A stretch of DNA of 64,000 nt from Persicaria tinctoria (lineage: Eukaryota; Streptophyta; Magnoliopsida; Caryophyllales; Polygonaceae). The notes under the pieces are model-generated. The model was not told the origin of the DNA and made no database searches. It was given only the letters and a program-made list of their open reading frames with translations. The translations under genes and the position numbers were made by a program. Below, piece after piece: positions 39,298-51,750 of the stretch (position 1 is its first letter; every line of letters begins with the position of its first letter). The stretch spans positions 39,472,892 through 39,536,891 of the forward strand of contig JBANSL010000002.1 of NCBI GenBank assembly GCA_037127255.1, in the 5' to 3' direction.

Positions 39298-42200
39298 AAA
39301 ACACTCAGGATCAGGATCCTCTCCTTAAGAGAGGTTTCCTAATATTTTCCTAATAAGCATATTTCAACCATTGGATTAAAATCAATGGTTAAGATTTATT
39401 TTTCTAGTATTTAGTCTATTTTTTAGTTTCTTAAATTCCATAAACACTCAACTCTCCCCCTTATTGGAAGATCCTTTCCAGAACTACCATTAGCATCATC
39501 TCCCTTCCAACTGCTCATCACCAAATTGACTGCAGCTGTAACACCCCCTTTTTAAAACTAGAGGATGATACAGCGCCAGTAGTTATTTGGACGGAAATGC
39601 CCTCCTAACTACCTTAGGCTTATAGGGACTTGTCACCATGCTCCCATAAACAAGATGATACAAGTATAAAGTATAATAGCGGAAGTCTTTATAACAAGAT
39701 GCATCAAACCATAATTTATTACATCAAAATATTAAACCAAGTCTTAGCAAATAAAAGTTCATAAACCAAACCAGCGGAATTCATATCTTTTACATTATTA
39801 AAACATCCTATATAAATGACTAAGAAAGTAAAGTCATAAAAGAAGATGATTCCGGATTCAAGGTCTAGGTCATGGCCTGATATCCGAGGGATACCAGCCA
39901 TCCAAAAGAAAGGACGGTTAGTTCGTGAAAACTAGCAAATGACGGCTCAAAACTGGGACTTCTTCGGATTATCCATTGACCTTTAATGGTGTGAATTTAA
40001 ATCAAAATGCGATTATTAGAGTATTTTAGTGGGTTGGTAAATTAATGACACGACTTCTAGGACACGGATAACCCCGAAAGGGTTGAATGAGAAAGTGAAG
40101 TAGGTGACGAGCACCATAGGAACCATATCCCGATTACTGATAGGATATGATATAGCTTTGGAAATGCGTTTTATTATCACCATGAAAACATTTTTCTTAT
40201 TAAGTTCGGACTCGATATCGGATTATGAGGTACTCCATGTGGCCCAAATCCGTCCCGCTAGTAGTTACCCAGACGTTAGGGAGAGCCTACTATTAGGAGT
40301 GGGAAGAGGATTGACTTCGTGTCCCCCGATATCAAGTCTAAACAAAAACTTTGGCCAAATGAATAAATATTATTCACTCACTATCTCACATTGCATAGCT
40401 TAACATTATTTCTTTATAAAGAAACGCATTTTTTTTTAATAATGATACCGGCCCCACTTACTAAAGTGGACACGACCTAAAACCTTTTTATTTGGTAGTG
40501 TAACATTCCGATTAAATGATATGTATATGTGCGCATTCGGAATGTGTTAGTTTCATGAAACTTTTAGGCCGGGGAATAACGGCCCCGGCCTCGCATTATA
40601 CTACATAGGTTTTATTTGTATTTATTCTTGATGCAATTGAGTTCCACGTCCTACTATTCCAAAACATTGTTAACTAGTGGTTAAGGCCAACCTAGGTGAT
40701 CACGCATGAAAATTAATCCATTTTAATCAAAGTAAAATGGATGCCAAGACCATAAATAAAATGCATGGAACATAAATAAAGGCATGTTACATACCTAATA
40801 AATTGCATGAAAGGATAAAGAATAAATCATGCATTTTTATAAAGCGGGTATCTACGTTATTATTTTATAATAAGGTCGAATAATAACATTACCCGGTTAC
40901 ATGTCAATTCCAAAAGAATGGATAAATAAATTACACAAAGCAAGTGATTGTAATTTATTTTTAGTTGATTTGACATGCATATCAAGGCAAGAAAACAACA
41001 AGACACAAAGGTACCAAGTGAGCGGAAATGCTCGGATTGTCACTTGTCTTCTTGTTGTTCTTGAATCGGGGAAGTTATACGGTTGAATTTTGTGACGTCG
41101 AACGGATCTACACCAAAATCACAACACACAACGAAAAATATTTGTTAGGTGGTATTTTGGTCAAATACGGTTTTAATTCAATTTATAACATAAATCGAAT
41201 GAGACAAAGTCGTTAAATAAGACCACTACCCACCTCTTGAAAGACTTGCGTTGGAGTGTGCGCGTAAGGAGGTTGGTGAAAGGCTGCGATTCAAAGGAAT
41301 AATGATATTAATCAACTATTTAATCCAAATAAAAATTACAGCCATAATCTGTAATTTTTATAACTTAGAAAAGGGCAATTATTATAGAAGCAGAAAGTAG
41401 GGGTTAGTTTGTGTAATAAGTGCTTCTTCTTCACTGAACCGTGGCGGCCATTTGTAAACTTCACCTGCTACTGGAATGGAAGGAAACCACGGTGGCTCGA
41501 CGCAACTGGCTCGGTGTGGCTCGGTGGCTCCGACTTCCGTGGATGGTGGCTCTGAACTCAGGCGGTGGAACTCCGATCGACACGGTGGTGGCAAGGCGGC
41601 GTACCGGTGGTCCAACGATGGTGAAGAGGGCGGAGCAAATTTGGGGGTTTTGGATTTTGAATGTAGTTTAACAAATTGTTGAAATAGACTTGCTTCTGGG
41701 GATGTAAGGAACACAATGGAATAGGAGAAGAGCTCAGATTGTGAGTGAGACGGATGAATTGCAGTCGGAAAGGTAGAGGGTGCTCCCCTTTTATACCGAG
41801 CTCACTCGGAGTGGATAACCACCAATTGACGACGCAGTTATCTCCGAATTCACTACCCAAATCAATTCCATTCATCATTGCTGTGTAATTTGTTCATTAA
41901 CTCGACTGTTACGACCGAGAACTTCGCAAAAGGTGGGGAAATGACGTTAATGATTCAATGGCGAAATCAATGAGACTCTATCGATTGGAGCTTCCAGCAC
42001 AACGTCCTTATCTATAGCAGTCAATGGGCATTGATTTCCTGAATTATTGGGGCGAAACCGTCGATGAATTACAAGCTTGAATTCAGCTTTCCAAAGCTTG
42101 AAGACGGAGTTGACTCGACCGAGTCAACTCGGCTGGCCCTCAATCAGCTCAAGGAATTCTCGAGTGGGCAGGGCTTCCGTATGTACTGATTCTGTTGGGC

Positions 42201-43589
42201 CCAATCTCCACGCTGGTTGCTTTGTTCTTAAAATGGTGTGATGGGCCTTTGCCTATCTAATTTTTCAAGGAAGAACGTGTATATATAGTACTATATATAC
42301 ATACATATCATACATATATTTTCTATAATATATGTACGTATATATATTAGATATAATATATAATATAACATACATATGTATGTATCAGTATATATAATAT
42401 ATACCATATGTACGAACTTCCGTTATAGTATATATATATATATTTATATACCTAAACTTACGGTTTATATTTTATACCTTTAAATAATATTATAAAATTA
42501 AATAAGTATTTATTTAACTTTATAAAAATATCATAAGGTAAAATTAAAAATATCCTTTGGGTTCAAGATTTCCAAAATGTCAAGAGACACTTTTATTTAA
42601 ATATTCAAGATAGAGAATAAACAATTCCCTATTCTCATACATCCAAAATCATTACAATATAATTTTATTTAAATTTATCCAATTTAAATAACATGAAATA
42701 CTGTGGGGTATTTCAGCAGCAACGTCTTCCCCTCCCTCCTCGAAGGGTTTTACGGTGGCCTCTGCGTCGTTAACACCCCACTAGCCTTCTTGAGAGCAGG
42801 CACCATTCTCTAATTGCAATTGAATCCATGGCCTCTGATTGTATCTTCCCAGCATATTGTCAATTGAATTTAATTGCATCCATGGCCTCTGATTCTTCGT
42901 TAATTTGAGTGCACTACAGAAACTTTGCTCCGCTGAAATTTCATCCAACTTCATCCCTGTGATAATTTTATTTTTCTCTCTAAAAAGGTGAATTATAAAC
43001 CCTATTAAGGCAAAAACTTTGCTCCGCTGGAATGTGAACAAAAATAGACTGGTTTTTTTCTCCAAATCCAAGTGTTTGGGGTCTCAATAGGCTTACTCAA
43101 GCTAACTGATTCACTTCACTCGATCTACGGGAAAATAGTAACAGTGCAATCAAGATTCAATTAGCCTTGTCCTTGAGCAGATACTCCCAAATTCGTGAAA
43201 TCGGAATCAATTGGGTCGGAGTGGGGATTCATTCGGAAGCTACAACAAGATCGATTTGAGGGTGCGGGTAGGAGAGCGAGGGTGTGGCTGGGGATTTAGC
43301 CATGGATGCACTGGTGAGGGTTCTGACGACTGGCAGCGTAGAGAGGATGCTGGTAGGAGAGCGAGGGTGTGGCTGAGGCGGTGGCAGGTCTAATGAGGAG
43401 AGGGTCGAGAGGCGGATGTGAAGGGTTGAAGGAGAAAGAGAGGTTTAGAATAAAAATTAATTAGTTTAATTATAATTAATTTTAGTGATTGATCTTAACC
43501 GTTGAATTTAATCCAAGGGTTGAAATATGCTTATTAGGAAAATATTAGGAAACCTCTCCTAAGAAGAGGATCCTTACTCAAAACACTCA
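39298..43589. mobile_element. Mutator-like element (39308-43579), TSD AAAACACTCA
   Basis: Terminal inverted repeats of roughly 90 bp: left starts GGATCAGGATCCTCTCCTTA, right reverse complement starts GAGTAAGGATCCTCTTCTTA, and both continue through GAGAGGTTTCCTAATATTTT and CCTAATAAGCATATTTCAAC. A perfect 10-bp direct repeat AAAACACTCA lies at 39298-39307 and 43580-43589. Long TIRs with a 9-10-bp duplication are the Mutator signature. Without the nested solo LTR it is about 1.1 kb and has no MURA transposase. Its inner flanks (42721-43430) hold short frames but nothing I recognise. Confidence 0.88.
39532..42720 (-). mobile_element. Solo LTR (39537-42715) in the MULE, TSD GCAGC
   Basis: The left edge TGTAACACCCCCTTTTTAAA and the right edge ending CTGTGGGGTATTTCA are flanked by GCAGC on both sides (39532-39536, 42716-42720). 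Its length is 3,179 bp. It reads as an LTR on the minus strand starting TGAAATACCCCACAG. It has no internal region and no credible ORF. The 42280-42540 interval is an AT-rich tract of TATATA motifs. It is unrelated to the LARD LTR family. Confidence 0.9.
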
Positions 43590-43889
43590 TCTATACTACG
43601 ACCTTATCTTCCGCCATCTCACCCAATGGTCCACCTAAGGCTCACCTAGAAGGTTCAACAGGAATTTCCCAAGAAATTGACTTCTATCAGCCCTAGAAAC
43701 CCACTCAACATGCCTAAGCCAATGCCTTATTTCTATGACTCTATCTTACACCATCATCGATCAAAACCTACGACTTTAAGTTCTCCCATCACTCTCCCGA
43801 TTGAACTAAAGAATAACCTTGATCCTTATGAAAAGAAAAGGAAGAAAGGAAAAGAAAAGAAAGGGAAGGATAGGGAAAGAAAAGAAAAT
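43590..43889 (-). other. LARD C internal sequence ending in a polypurine tract
   Basis: Non-coding LARD C-type sequence, with a 60-base almost pure purine run (AAAAGAAAAGGAAGAAAGGA and following) at about 43829-43889, directly abutting the CACTA-3 terminus. Confidence 0.5.
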
Positions 43890-44029
43890 GACTACTAGAA
43901 TTCTATCACTTAACACCGGGTGATTAACATCAGGCAAAAAAACAGGGGATGTTAAATAGTTTTTTAACATCTCTATTTAAAATCGAGATGTCTTTTTTTT
44001 ATTAGGTAAAGATTCGGCTGAGCAAGAGC

Positions 44030-44651
44030 TCTAGCCGAAAGCATCCTTGCGGATGAGGCCGCGTAGACCTGAGTCATTTTGAAAGTCTGCTCCCCTGGTA
44101 GAGTAGCTAAGGTTTGCAACCTTATCCGCTGTCTGATTACCAATACGGGGAATATGGGAGATTCTGATGACTATTAATTATGTTAAGAGGGATTGGATGT
44201 CTGACATTATAAGTTCAATTTCCCAGGGACATGACGTCTGTTTGCTCAGATAATCTATGACTATCTTGGAGTCTTCTTCAATGAAGAGGTTGTTGATATT
44301 TAATTCTTTTGCCTTTTGTACTCCTAGTCTAAGGGCCATAGCTTCCGCCATTAGTGGCGAAAGGCCCCCGGTTTCCTTTCCTCTTATACTTACTGGGTTT
44401 CCCGTCCAATCGCGTATAATGTAGCCTATAGAACCCCTTTTTGGTGATACAAAGGATATCCATCGAAATTCAACTTATACTTTCCCCACGAGGTTTTTTT
44501 CCATAAGGTGTTTTTTTGTTTATTATTACTAACCTTACGTTTCTCATTTTTATGGGGAAGCAACACATCCTCCCCCAAACTTGTCGTATCCAAATCGCTT
44601 GCTCTTTTCCAGTTATCAATATTATCCTTTATTAATTTCATAAGGCCCTCT
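44030..44651 (-). pseudogene. LINE C-terminal RNase H domain
   Basis: After the linker LIKDNIDNWKRASD, the sequence reads GKYKLNFDG (first catalytic Asp), a frameshift, GSIGYIIRDWTGNP, then LMAEAMALRLG (Glu), IEEDSKIVIDYLS (Asp), a TAA, and IPRIGNQTADKVANLSY (last Asp). All four RNase H catalytic acids are recognisable although a frameshift and a stop interrupt the frame. This RVT_3-type RNase H is typical of plant L1 ORF2. Confidence 0.85.
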
Positions 44652-45477
44652 TGATGCGGGATTGTCTTATCGTTCCAACAAAGGCTCCCGAAAACAAACA
44701 CAAACAGAAGATTAGACGTCGGTTTGATAATTCGGACTCATGATAGAAGACTCAAAAACATCAGTTTTCAGACAAAAACTGATGTTAAAAATACGATAGA
44801 TTCAGCGAAAGTAAAGATATGGGGTTCAAAGGCAATCAGTTGGTCGGAATACTTATACCTAAGAGATTAAACAACTCGTCGGCACAAGTCCCTGAGCAAA
44901 AGACCTCCTTCTGCAACTTGATTCAAGCCCGTCTTGGATCAAGAGGACGTGGGCTTTCTCCTTGGATCACCTACTCCGCGAGACAGATAACCAGAGAGAC
45001 AAATCGCCACAAACGGATTGAAATCGCAATCGTACGAGCAAGAACGCAAGAGGAACTTGACTTAGGGTTTGAGCAAAAGCTTCTGAATAATATTGAACGT
45101 GTTTTCAATGACAAAGTGTTATCCTTTAAATAACCTTCTAGATTCTATCTAAAATAAAAGATATATCTATTTTCCTAAAATAATATAATACCAACTAAAA
45201 TATTAAAACACTAAACAATAGATATAAATAAAGTTTCCTTAACATCCTTCAGATTCAAAATCTGTCACGCCCTCCTAGAATCGACGGCGGGCCTTCCGAT
45301 CCGCTAACAAGTATGGGCTTAGGGCCTGACCCTAGGTCTCCAACACTCGGCGTGTTGGCTCGTCTCCCCATGTAGCATACCAAGCAGCTGGCAAGTTTGT
45401 CAGCGATCAGTTTGGCTTGACTCCGAGTCACTGGTCCAGCTGGTAAGGCGGGTGCTTCGGGTGCTCCTGCATCATCA
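44652..45477 (-). repeat. Ty3/gypsy 3' LTR (826 bp)
   Basis: The plus-strand edge TGATGCGGGATTGTCTTATC and opposite edge GCTCCTGCATCATCA give TGATG/CATCA tips. It aligns along its whole length with 50658-51479. An open frame at 44819-45133 plus is inside the LTR and conserved in the second LTR only because the LTRs are copies. Confidence 0.95.
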
Positions 45478-45490
45478 TCCCCTTTTGGGA
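45478..45490 (-). promoter_or_regulatory. Polypurine tract
   Basis: Minus strand TCCCAAAAGGGGA lies immediately before the 3' LTR start TGATGATGC and would prime plus-strand DNA synthesis. Confidence 0.85.
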
Positions 45491-45498
45491 AGGATTCG

Positions 45499-48400
45499 AC
45501 ATCGAATTGGCTTCGTCTTCTCCCATCGGATAGGGGTTTAAGTCAGCGACATTGAATGTCAAGCTGACTCCATAGTCGTCGGGAAGCTCAAGCTGATAAG
45601 CATTGTCACCACCTTCTTCAAAACCTTGAAAGATCCATCACCACGAGGCGACAATTTAGACTTCCGCTGATCCGGGAAGCGGTTCTTCCTTAGGTGCACC
45701 CATACGAGGTCTCCTTCCTCAAAGATCACCTTCTTACGCCCTTTGTTCTTGGTAGTCGCCGTACTAGTGGCCTTTCTCTCGAGGCGTTGCTTGGTCCTCT
45801 AATGGAGCTCCTTAATGAACTCAATCTGCTTACCTGCTTCAAAGCATTCTTTTTCTCTCATAGGATATGGAGTAAGATCAAAAGGGGTTAGCGGATTAAG
45901 ACCATAAACACATTCAAAAAGAGTATACCCAGTTGAAGAATGCAAAGTCTTATTATATGCAAATTCTACATGTGGCAATGCATCCTCCCAAGACTTCAAA
46001 TTCTTCTTAATGACAGCTCTAATAATGGTGCCTAGGGTACGATTAATTAGTAACCTCCGTTTGGTCATCTGTTTGGGGATGACTAGAAGTAGAAAATAGC
46101 AACTTAGTACCTAGCTTAGCCCAAAGAGTCCTCCAAAAGTGGCTTAAAAACTTAGTATTCCTATCACTCACAATAGTCTTTGTCAAATCATGCAACCTAA
46201 CGACTTCACGAAAGAAAAGACTAACAACATTAGAAGCGTCATCGGTTTTATGGCAAGCAATAAAATGAGCCATCTTAGAGAATCTGTCTACAACCACAAA
46301 TATTGAATCTCTCCCCTTCTTAGTCCTTGGCAAACCTACTATAAAATCCATGCTAATATCTTCCCAAGAAGCACTAGGAACCGGCAAAGGGGTATATAAA
46401 CCATGTGGCTTCAACTTAGACTTGGCCCTCAAACAATCTAAGCACCTTTTCACAAAATTTTCGACATCCTTAAGCATGTGAGGCCAATAGAAGTGACTAT
46501 GTAATGTATGATAGGTTTTATCCCTCCCAAAATGTCCCATTAAACCATCTCTAAGGCTTTCCTCCACAAGAAGTAACCTCAAAGAACATCTAGGGATGCA
46601 AACCTTATCAACCCGAAATAAAAATCCATCAAACAAATATAATTTATCTAATGAACCTTTCGATTTACAAGTCCTATAGGTCTCCCCAAAATCAATGTCA
46701 TTTACATATAGATCCTTAATATAGACAAAGCCTAAAACCCGAGAATCTAATGTAGTCAACAAACTATGGCGCCTAGATAAAGTATCGGCCACTACATTGT
46801 CCTTTCCCTTCTTATATTGAATCACATATGGGAATGTTTCTATAAATTCCATCCACCTACCATGCCTACGATCCAACTTATCTTGACTCCTAAAGTACCT
46901 CAGGGACTCATGATCAGTTCTAAGCATAAATTCTCTAGGCCAAAGGTAGCGAGACCGTGTCTTAAGAACTCTAAACAAAGCATACAACTCATTATCATAA
47001 GTAGAGTAACTAAGACAAGCACCCTTCAATTTTTCAGAAAAGAAGGCAATAGGCTTACCTTCTTGCATGAGAACTCCTCCAATTCCAATTCCAATTCCAA
47101 TTCCGCTTGCATCGCACTCAACTTTAAAAGGTCGGTTGAAATCCGGCAAGACCAACAGTGGAGCATGCGTCAACTTGGCCTTAAGGGTGGTAAAGGCCTT
47201 CTCTTGGGGCGCTCCCCAAATGAAGTGTTGACCCTTCTTGGTCAACTCCGTCAATGGCGCGGCGATGGTGCTGAAATCCTTGACGAACCGCCGATAAAAC
47301 GTCGCCAAGCCATGGAAACTCCTCACCTCGCCAACACTTGTAGGTGTCGGCCACTCCTGGATGGCCTTAATCTTCCCTTGGTCGACTTGAAGCCCTCTTG
47401 AACTAACTTCAAAACCAAGGAAAGTGACACTATTAGAACAAAACTCACATTTCTTCAAATTAATAAACAAGTGCTCAACACGAAGAGTTGAGAGAACTTC
47501 TCTCAAGTGAGTTTCGTGATCTTCTAGGGATTTGCTGTAAATAAGAATATCATTAAAATATACAACAACAAATTTTCCAATTAGCTTTCTAAGAACATGG
47601 TTCATCAATCTCATAAAAGTACTAGGTGCATTAGTCAAGCCAAAAGGCATAACTAACCATTCATATAAACCATGTTTAGTCTTAAAAGTTGTTTTCCACT
47701 CATCCCCCTCTCTCATCCGAATTTGATGGTAACCACTTCTCAAATCAATTTTAGAAAATAAAGTAGCACCATATAATTCATCAAGCATATCATCTAGCCT
47801 AGGGAAGATGTGCCTATACTTCACAGTGATATTGTTAATAACCCTACAATCAACACACATTCTCCAAGATCCATCTTTCTTAGGGACTAATAACACATGT
47901 ACCGAACATGGACTCAAGCTCTCCTTCATATATCCCTTATCCAACAGTTCCTGAACTTGGGATTCTATTTCCTCATCTTCTTGAGGATTGGTCCTACAGG
48001 CAGGGCGGTTAGGCAACGAGGAACCAGACATAAAATCAATTTGATGTTGAATACTTCTAAGGGGTGGTAATCCTACATGCATCTCATCGGGAGTGATATC
48101 CTTGAATGCCTCTAACAAATCCTTAATTCTTGGAGGTAATTGTTCCTTAACATCATCAGAAAGCAAGCATAGATCTTTACATAAAAGCATAAGAGTGTAA
48201 TCGGAACTTATTACCTTGGAGTGTAGTTCAGTTTTTTACATCAGTAAACTTACTGCAGTCGTCTCAAGACCTTTTGACATCAGTGTTTCTGCAGCAGCCG
48301 ATGTCGTAGCCTTCTCAGACATCAGTTTTCCTGATGCCTCCGCCTCCCTCTTCTTCCTAGCTTTCTCCAGCTCATCTGCAACTTGCGAAGGCGTCATGGG

Positions 48401-50134
48401 TCTAAAGCTGATTTTCTTTCCCTTAAAATCAAATGAATAACGATTAGTAAACCCATTATGAATAACCTTGTGATCATATTGCCAAGGGTGGCCTAGCAGA
48501 ATATGGCTAGCCATCATAGGAACTACATCACAAAGAATGGTATCATCATATAAGCCCAAGGAAACATGCACATTAACTTGTCTATCAACCCTAACTTCAC
48601 CACTTTCATTCATCCATTGCAATTTATAAGGTCTAGGGCGACACAAGGTAGTCAGTTTCAATTTAGACACCATTTCAGTACTAGCAAGATTGCAACAGCT
48701 ACCACCATCGATAATAACCCGACAAACTTTGCCCTGAACACGAAATTGAGTATGGAAAAGAGTTTCACGTTGATTATCATCATAAACAATAGGCTTAGAA
48801 TGTAAAACTCTCCTAACAAGCAAGCAATCTCCTTGTTCATAATCAAACTCAGCTAGATCTGATTCAGGCAAGTTATGAGTTTCAGCTTCAGGTTCATCGT
48901 TATCAGATTCAGATTCATATTGACCTAAGTGATTTATAACCAAAACACTTTGATTATGACAATCCCTAGCCATATGACCTCTACCATGACATTTAAAACA
49001 AACAATATCCAAAGTTCTAGCATTAGGGTTAGGAGTACTGCCCTTTGAAGAACCGGGTTTACCCAATGGGGTTGCTGGCAGCGATGGAATCGGTGGTACC
49101 GGGCCCCTGGCACCCATCGCAAGCGCGACTGGTGTCTTCTAGCCCCGGTTCATTGTGGCTTGCTGCTCCCTGCCGGGTATTCGCCAATTTTGGCCTTGGC
49201 CTGTCCGGCTGGATGTCGATTGGAATCACATCTTTCTTTCCACCTTTATTGCCAGGCGAAGTAGCTGCATCATGGTCTCGTAGGAATAGTAGTCGATCTC
49301 ACGAGCCCAGGGAGGGTTGAGAATCCCCAAGTATCGCGCCATGGTGTCCTCCTCTGCCCCCCGGATGTCACACATAGCCATGGCTGCATGCATGGTAGTG
49401 TAGACCTCTTCTGCGCTCATGGAACCTTGACGGAGAGTATTTAGGCGATGTTTCAGATCCCGGATGTAGTGCGGGGGCACAAATCGGGCTCTTAGCAGAA
49501 CCTTCATGTGTGCCCAAGTGGACACAGGTGCCTCCAAAGTCCTTCTTCTGTCTCTTACTAAATTGTTCCACCAAGTTAGCGCAAAACCAGAAAATTCTAA
49601 AACAGCTAATTGAACCTTTTTCTCCTCAACAAAGTTATGGCAGTCCCAAATGTGTTCAATCTTAGCTTCCCATTCTAAATATGCATCAGCATCACTAGCT
49701 CCAATAAAAGAAGGAATCTTTACCTTTATCCGACCGATACCGTCTTGTTCGGGTTCCCTAGCACGCCTATGTTGGTAATTGTCCTCCCTCCCGACATCCT
49801 CAAACTCATCGTTGATGACGAGTTGTTGCTGTCGACCTCCCCTTTGGTCCAGATTACCCCCGTTGGGTGGAGGGTTAATCACCTCCTGATCATTCGGAGG
49901 GGCCTGAATCCGCGGTCCTGTCACCAAGTGGGCTTCGATCTGCTGATTTGTTTGTAGCAACTGGGTCATGGTAGCATTTATAGCTGTCAGAGTTGCAGCG
50001 AGACCCTCTTGGGGTACCTCTTGATCATTTTCCAGAGTGTTAGACATCACAACAGAAGACAAACAAGCAAACACTTTAAAGTTAGTGAAAAAAAACCTGA
50101 AAAACTCCTCGCAAGTGTTTCGCTCTTCACTCAA
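45499..50134 (-). pseudogene. Gag-Pol of Ty3/gypsy element, inactivated
   Basis: One ancestral frame runs from 50134 to 46043, broken by a TGA at about 49226, a TAG near 49140 and a TAA near 48236. Order: Gag core (LTWWNNLVRDRR), zinc knuckle CFKCHGRGHMARDC (about 48995), protease VIIDGGSCCNLAS, RT with [11 protein letters not shown] and [17 protein letters not shown], RNase H DASGIGIG, integrase HHCC zinc region (HSHFYWPHM...CLDC) and core DFIVGLP, SDRNTKF, DQTEVTN. The RT active site reads YFND instead of YFDD. After 46043 a frameshift leads to the integrase end (45799-46068), then a stop, [15 protein letters not shown] and a second frameshift near 45600. I see no chromodomain. The tentative lineage is a chromovirus such as Reina. 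Confidence 0.93.
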
Positions 50135-50643
50135 TTTGTGGCGTCTGTGATCTTAATCTGTATCGTGAGAATATGTTCTTCAAGCAGAGATTAGAAACCC
50201 AAGAAAATTCAGAGAAAGACTCAAAAGCAAAGAAAAGGTTGGGACTTTAGGGTAGGTAAGACTCAGAGTGGTAGCCTGAGACAATCCCACCAACGCTAGC
50301 GTACCAATGCCTGTGATTTGCAAATGGTTGCCATTTCTGAACTTTTAGCTTTCTAGTGCGGGCCTTTATTTCAAGACTATTTTTTCCAATGCACTTTTAA
50401 TCGCGAGCCTTTATAACAGGACTAATTTTTCCGACACGATTTCTCTTTTTTTTTTCTACAGCAATTCCGAAAAGATTTTTTTTTTGCAAAAGAAAAGAAC
50501 AAGCTTTTAGGGTTTTGCTTGCAAACTTGCGAAAACAGTTCAACCGGCGCAACTAAAAGCAGACACAAACACAACACAGAAGCACTAGCGAGAATTGTTC
50601 AGAACGTACCGAAAAGGTTGACACGAGCCAAAGTCAGACCCTA

Positions 50644-50655
50644 GCTCTGATGCCA
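50644..50655 (-). promoter_or_regulatory. Primer binding site (tRNA-iMet type)
   Basis: Minus strand TGGCATCAGAGC, two bases after the 5' LTR, differs by one base from the plant initiator tRNA-Met complement TGGTATCAGAGC. Confidence 0.9.
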
Positions 50656-50657
50656 CT

Positions 50658-51479
50658 TGATGCGGGGTTGTCTGATCGTTCCAACAAAGGCTCCCGAAAA
50701 CAAACACAAATAGAAGATTAGACGTCGGTTTGATAATTCAGACTGATGATAAAAGACTCAAAGACATCAGTTTTTGGACAAAAACTGATGTTAAAAATAC
50801 GACAGATTCAACGAAAGTAAAGATATGGGTTCAAAGGCAATCAATTGGCCGGAATACTTATGCCTAAGAGATTAAACCACTCGTATGCACAAGTCCCTGA
50901 GCAAAATACCTTCTTCTACAACTTGATTCAAGCCCGTCTTGGATCAAGAGGACGTGGACTTTCTCCTTGGATCACCTACTCCGCAAGACAGATAACCAGA
51001 GAGACAAATCGCCACAAACAGATTGAAATCGCAATCGTACGAGCAAGAACACAAGAGGAAGATGACTTAGGGTTTGAGAAAAAGCTTCTGAATAATATTG
51101 AACGTGCTTTCAATGACAAAGAGTTATCCTTTAAATAACCTTCTAGATTCTATCTAAAATAAAAGATATATCTATTTTCCTAAAATAATAGAATACCAAC
51201 TAAAATATTAAAACACTAAATAATAGATATAAATAAAGTTTCCTTAACATCCTTCAGATTCAAAATTCGTCACGCCCTCCTGGAATCGACGGCGGGCCTT
51301 CCGATCTGCTAACAAGTATGGCCTTAGGGCCTAACCCTAGGTCTCCAACACTTGGCGTGTTGGCTCGTCTCCCCATGTAGCATACCAAGCTGGCGAGTTT
51401 GTCAGCGATCAGTTTGGCTTGACTCCGAGTCACTGGTCCAGCTGGTAAGGCGGGTGCTTCGGGTGCTCCTGCATCATCA
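50658..51479 (-). repeat. Ty3/gypsy 5' LTR (822 bp)
   Basis: Mate of the LTR at 44652-45477, sharing both edges and nearly all sequence. It lies inside the LINE between the RNVIFINEKT-like linker and LMKLIKDN codons. Confidence 0.95.
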
Positions 51480-51750
51480 ATGGACGCCGTTTTTTCATTT
51501 ATGAAAATCACTTGGTTTCTAACAAACTATAGGGTCCACCATCTGATCATTATGTGTTGTTTGTTTTCCTTTGACAGGAACTCCCCAAGGATTTGAAGTA
51601 TTTGGTCCATGCTTCTGTTTTGGGTTAAAATCGAGATGTCTAAAATAAAACATACATATCTTTAATTTCGACCAATGTTAAAAAAATTCGTAAAGCGCGG
51701 AATTGAATCTTGAATTTATTTCAAAACCCTTGAATTTGTAAATAAAGAGC

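Larger units (their letters stand above)
44652..51479 (-). mobile_element. Ty3/gypsy retrotransposon, structurally complete, 6.83 kb
   Basis: Two LTRs (44652-45477 and 50658-51479) start TGATGATGC and end GCGGGxATCA-type CATCA on the minus strand. A tRNA-iMet-type primer binding site follows the 5' LTR and a polypurine tract precedes the 3' LTR. Gag, protease, RT, RNase H and integrase occur in the gypsy order. The LTRs differ by scattered substitutions and a 4-bp indel (AGCAGCTGG versus AGCTGG). No target duplication is visible: flanks are CCTCT (44647-44651) and ATGGA (51480-51484). Confidence 0.95.
43977..51641 (-). mobile_element. 5'-truncated L1-type LINE with 17-bp TSD, split by Ty3/gypsy
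   Basis: The 17-bp direct repeat TTAAAATCGAGATGTCT at 43977-43993 and 51625-51641 brackets the LINE. Its 3' end is at the left: a poly-T run at 43993-44000 is the minus-strand poly-A tail. About 800 bp of LINE remain outside the nested gypsy element. These encode the linker before RNase H (right piece: LSKENKQHIMIRWWTL, a stop, FVRNQVIF; left piece: LMKLIKDNIDNWKRA) and the RNase H domain. Confidence 0.88.

Noticed and set aside
44819..45133. 104-codon frame, also seen at 50845-51138, as a conserved gene
   Set aside because: Both copies lie inside the two LTRs of one gypsy element, so conservation reflects LTR identity, not selection.
46817..47401. 194-codon plus-strand frame
   Set aside because: It is antisense to the gypsy RT/RNase H coding sequence and mirrors its codon structure.
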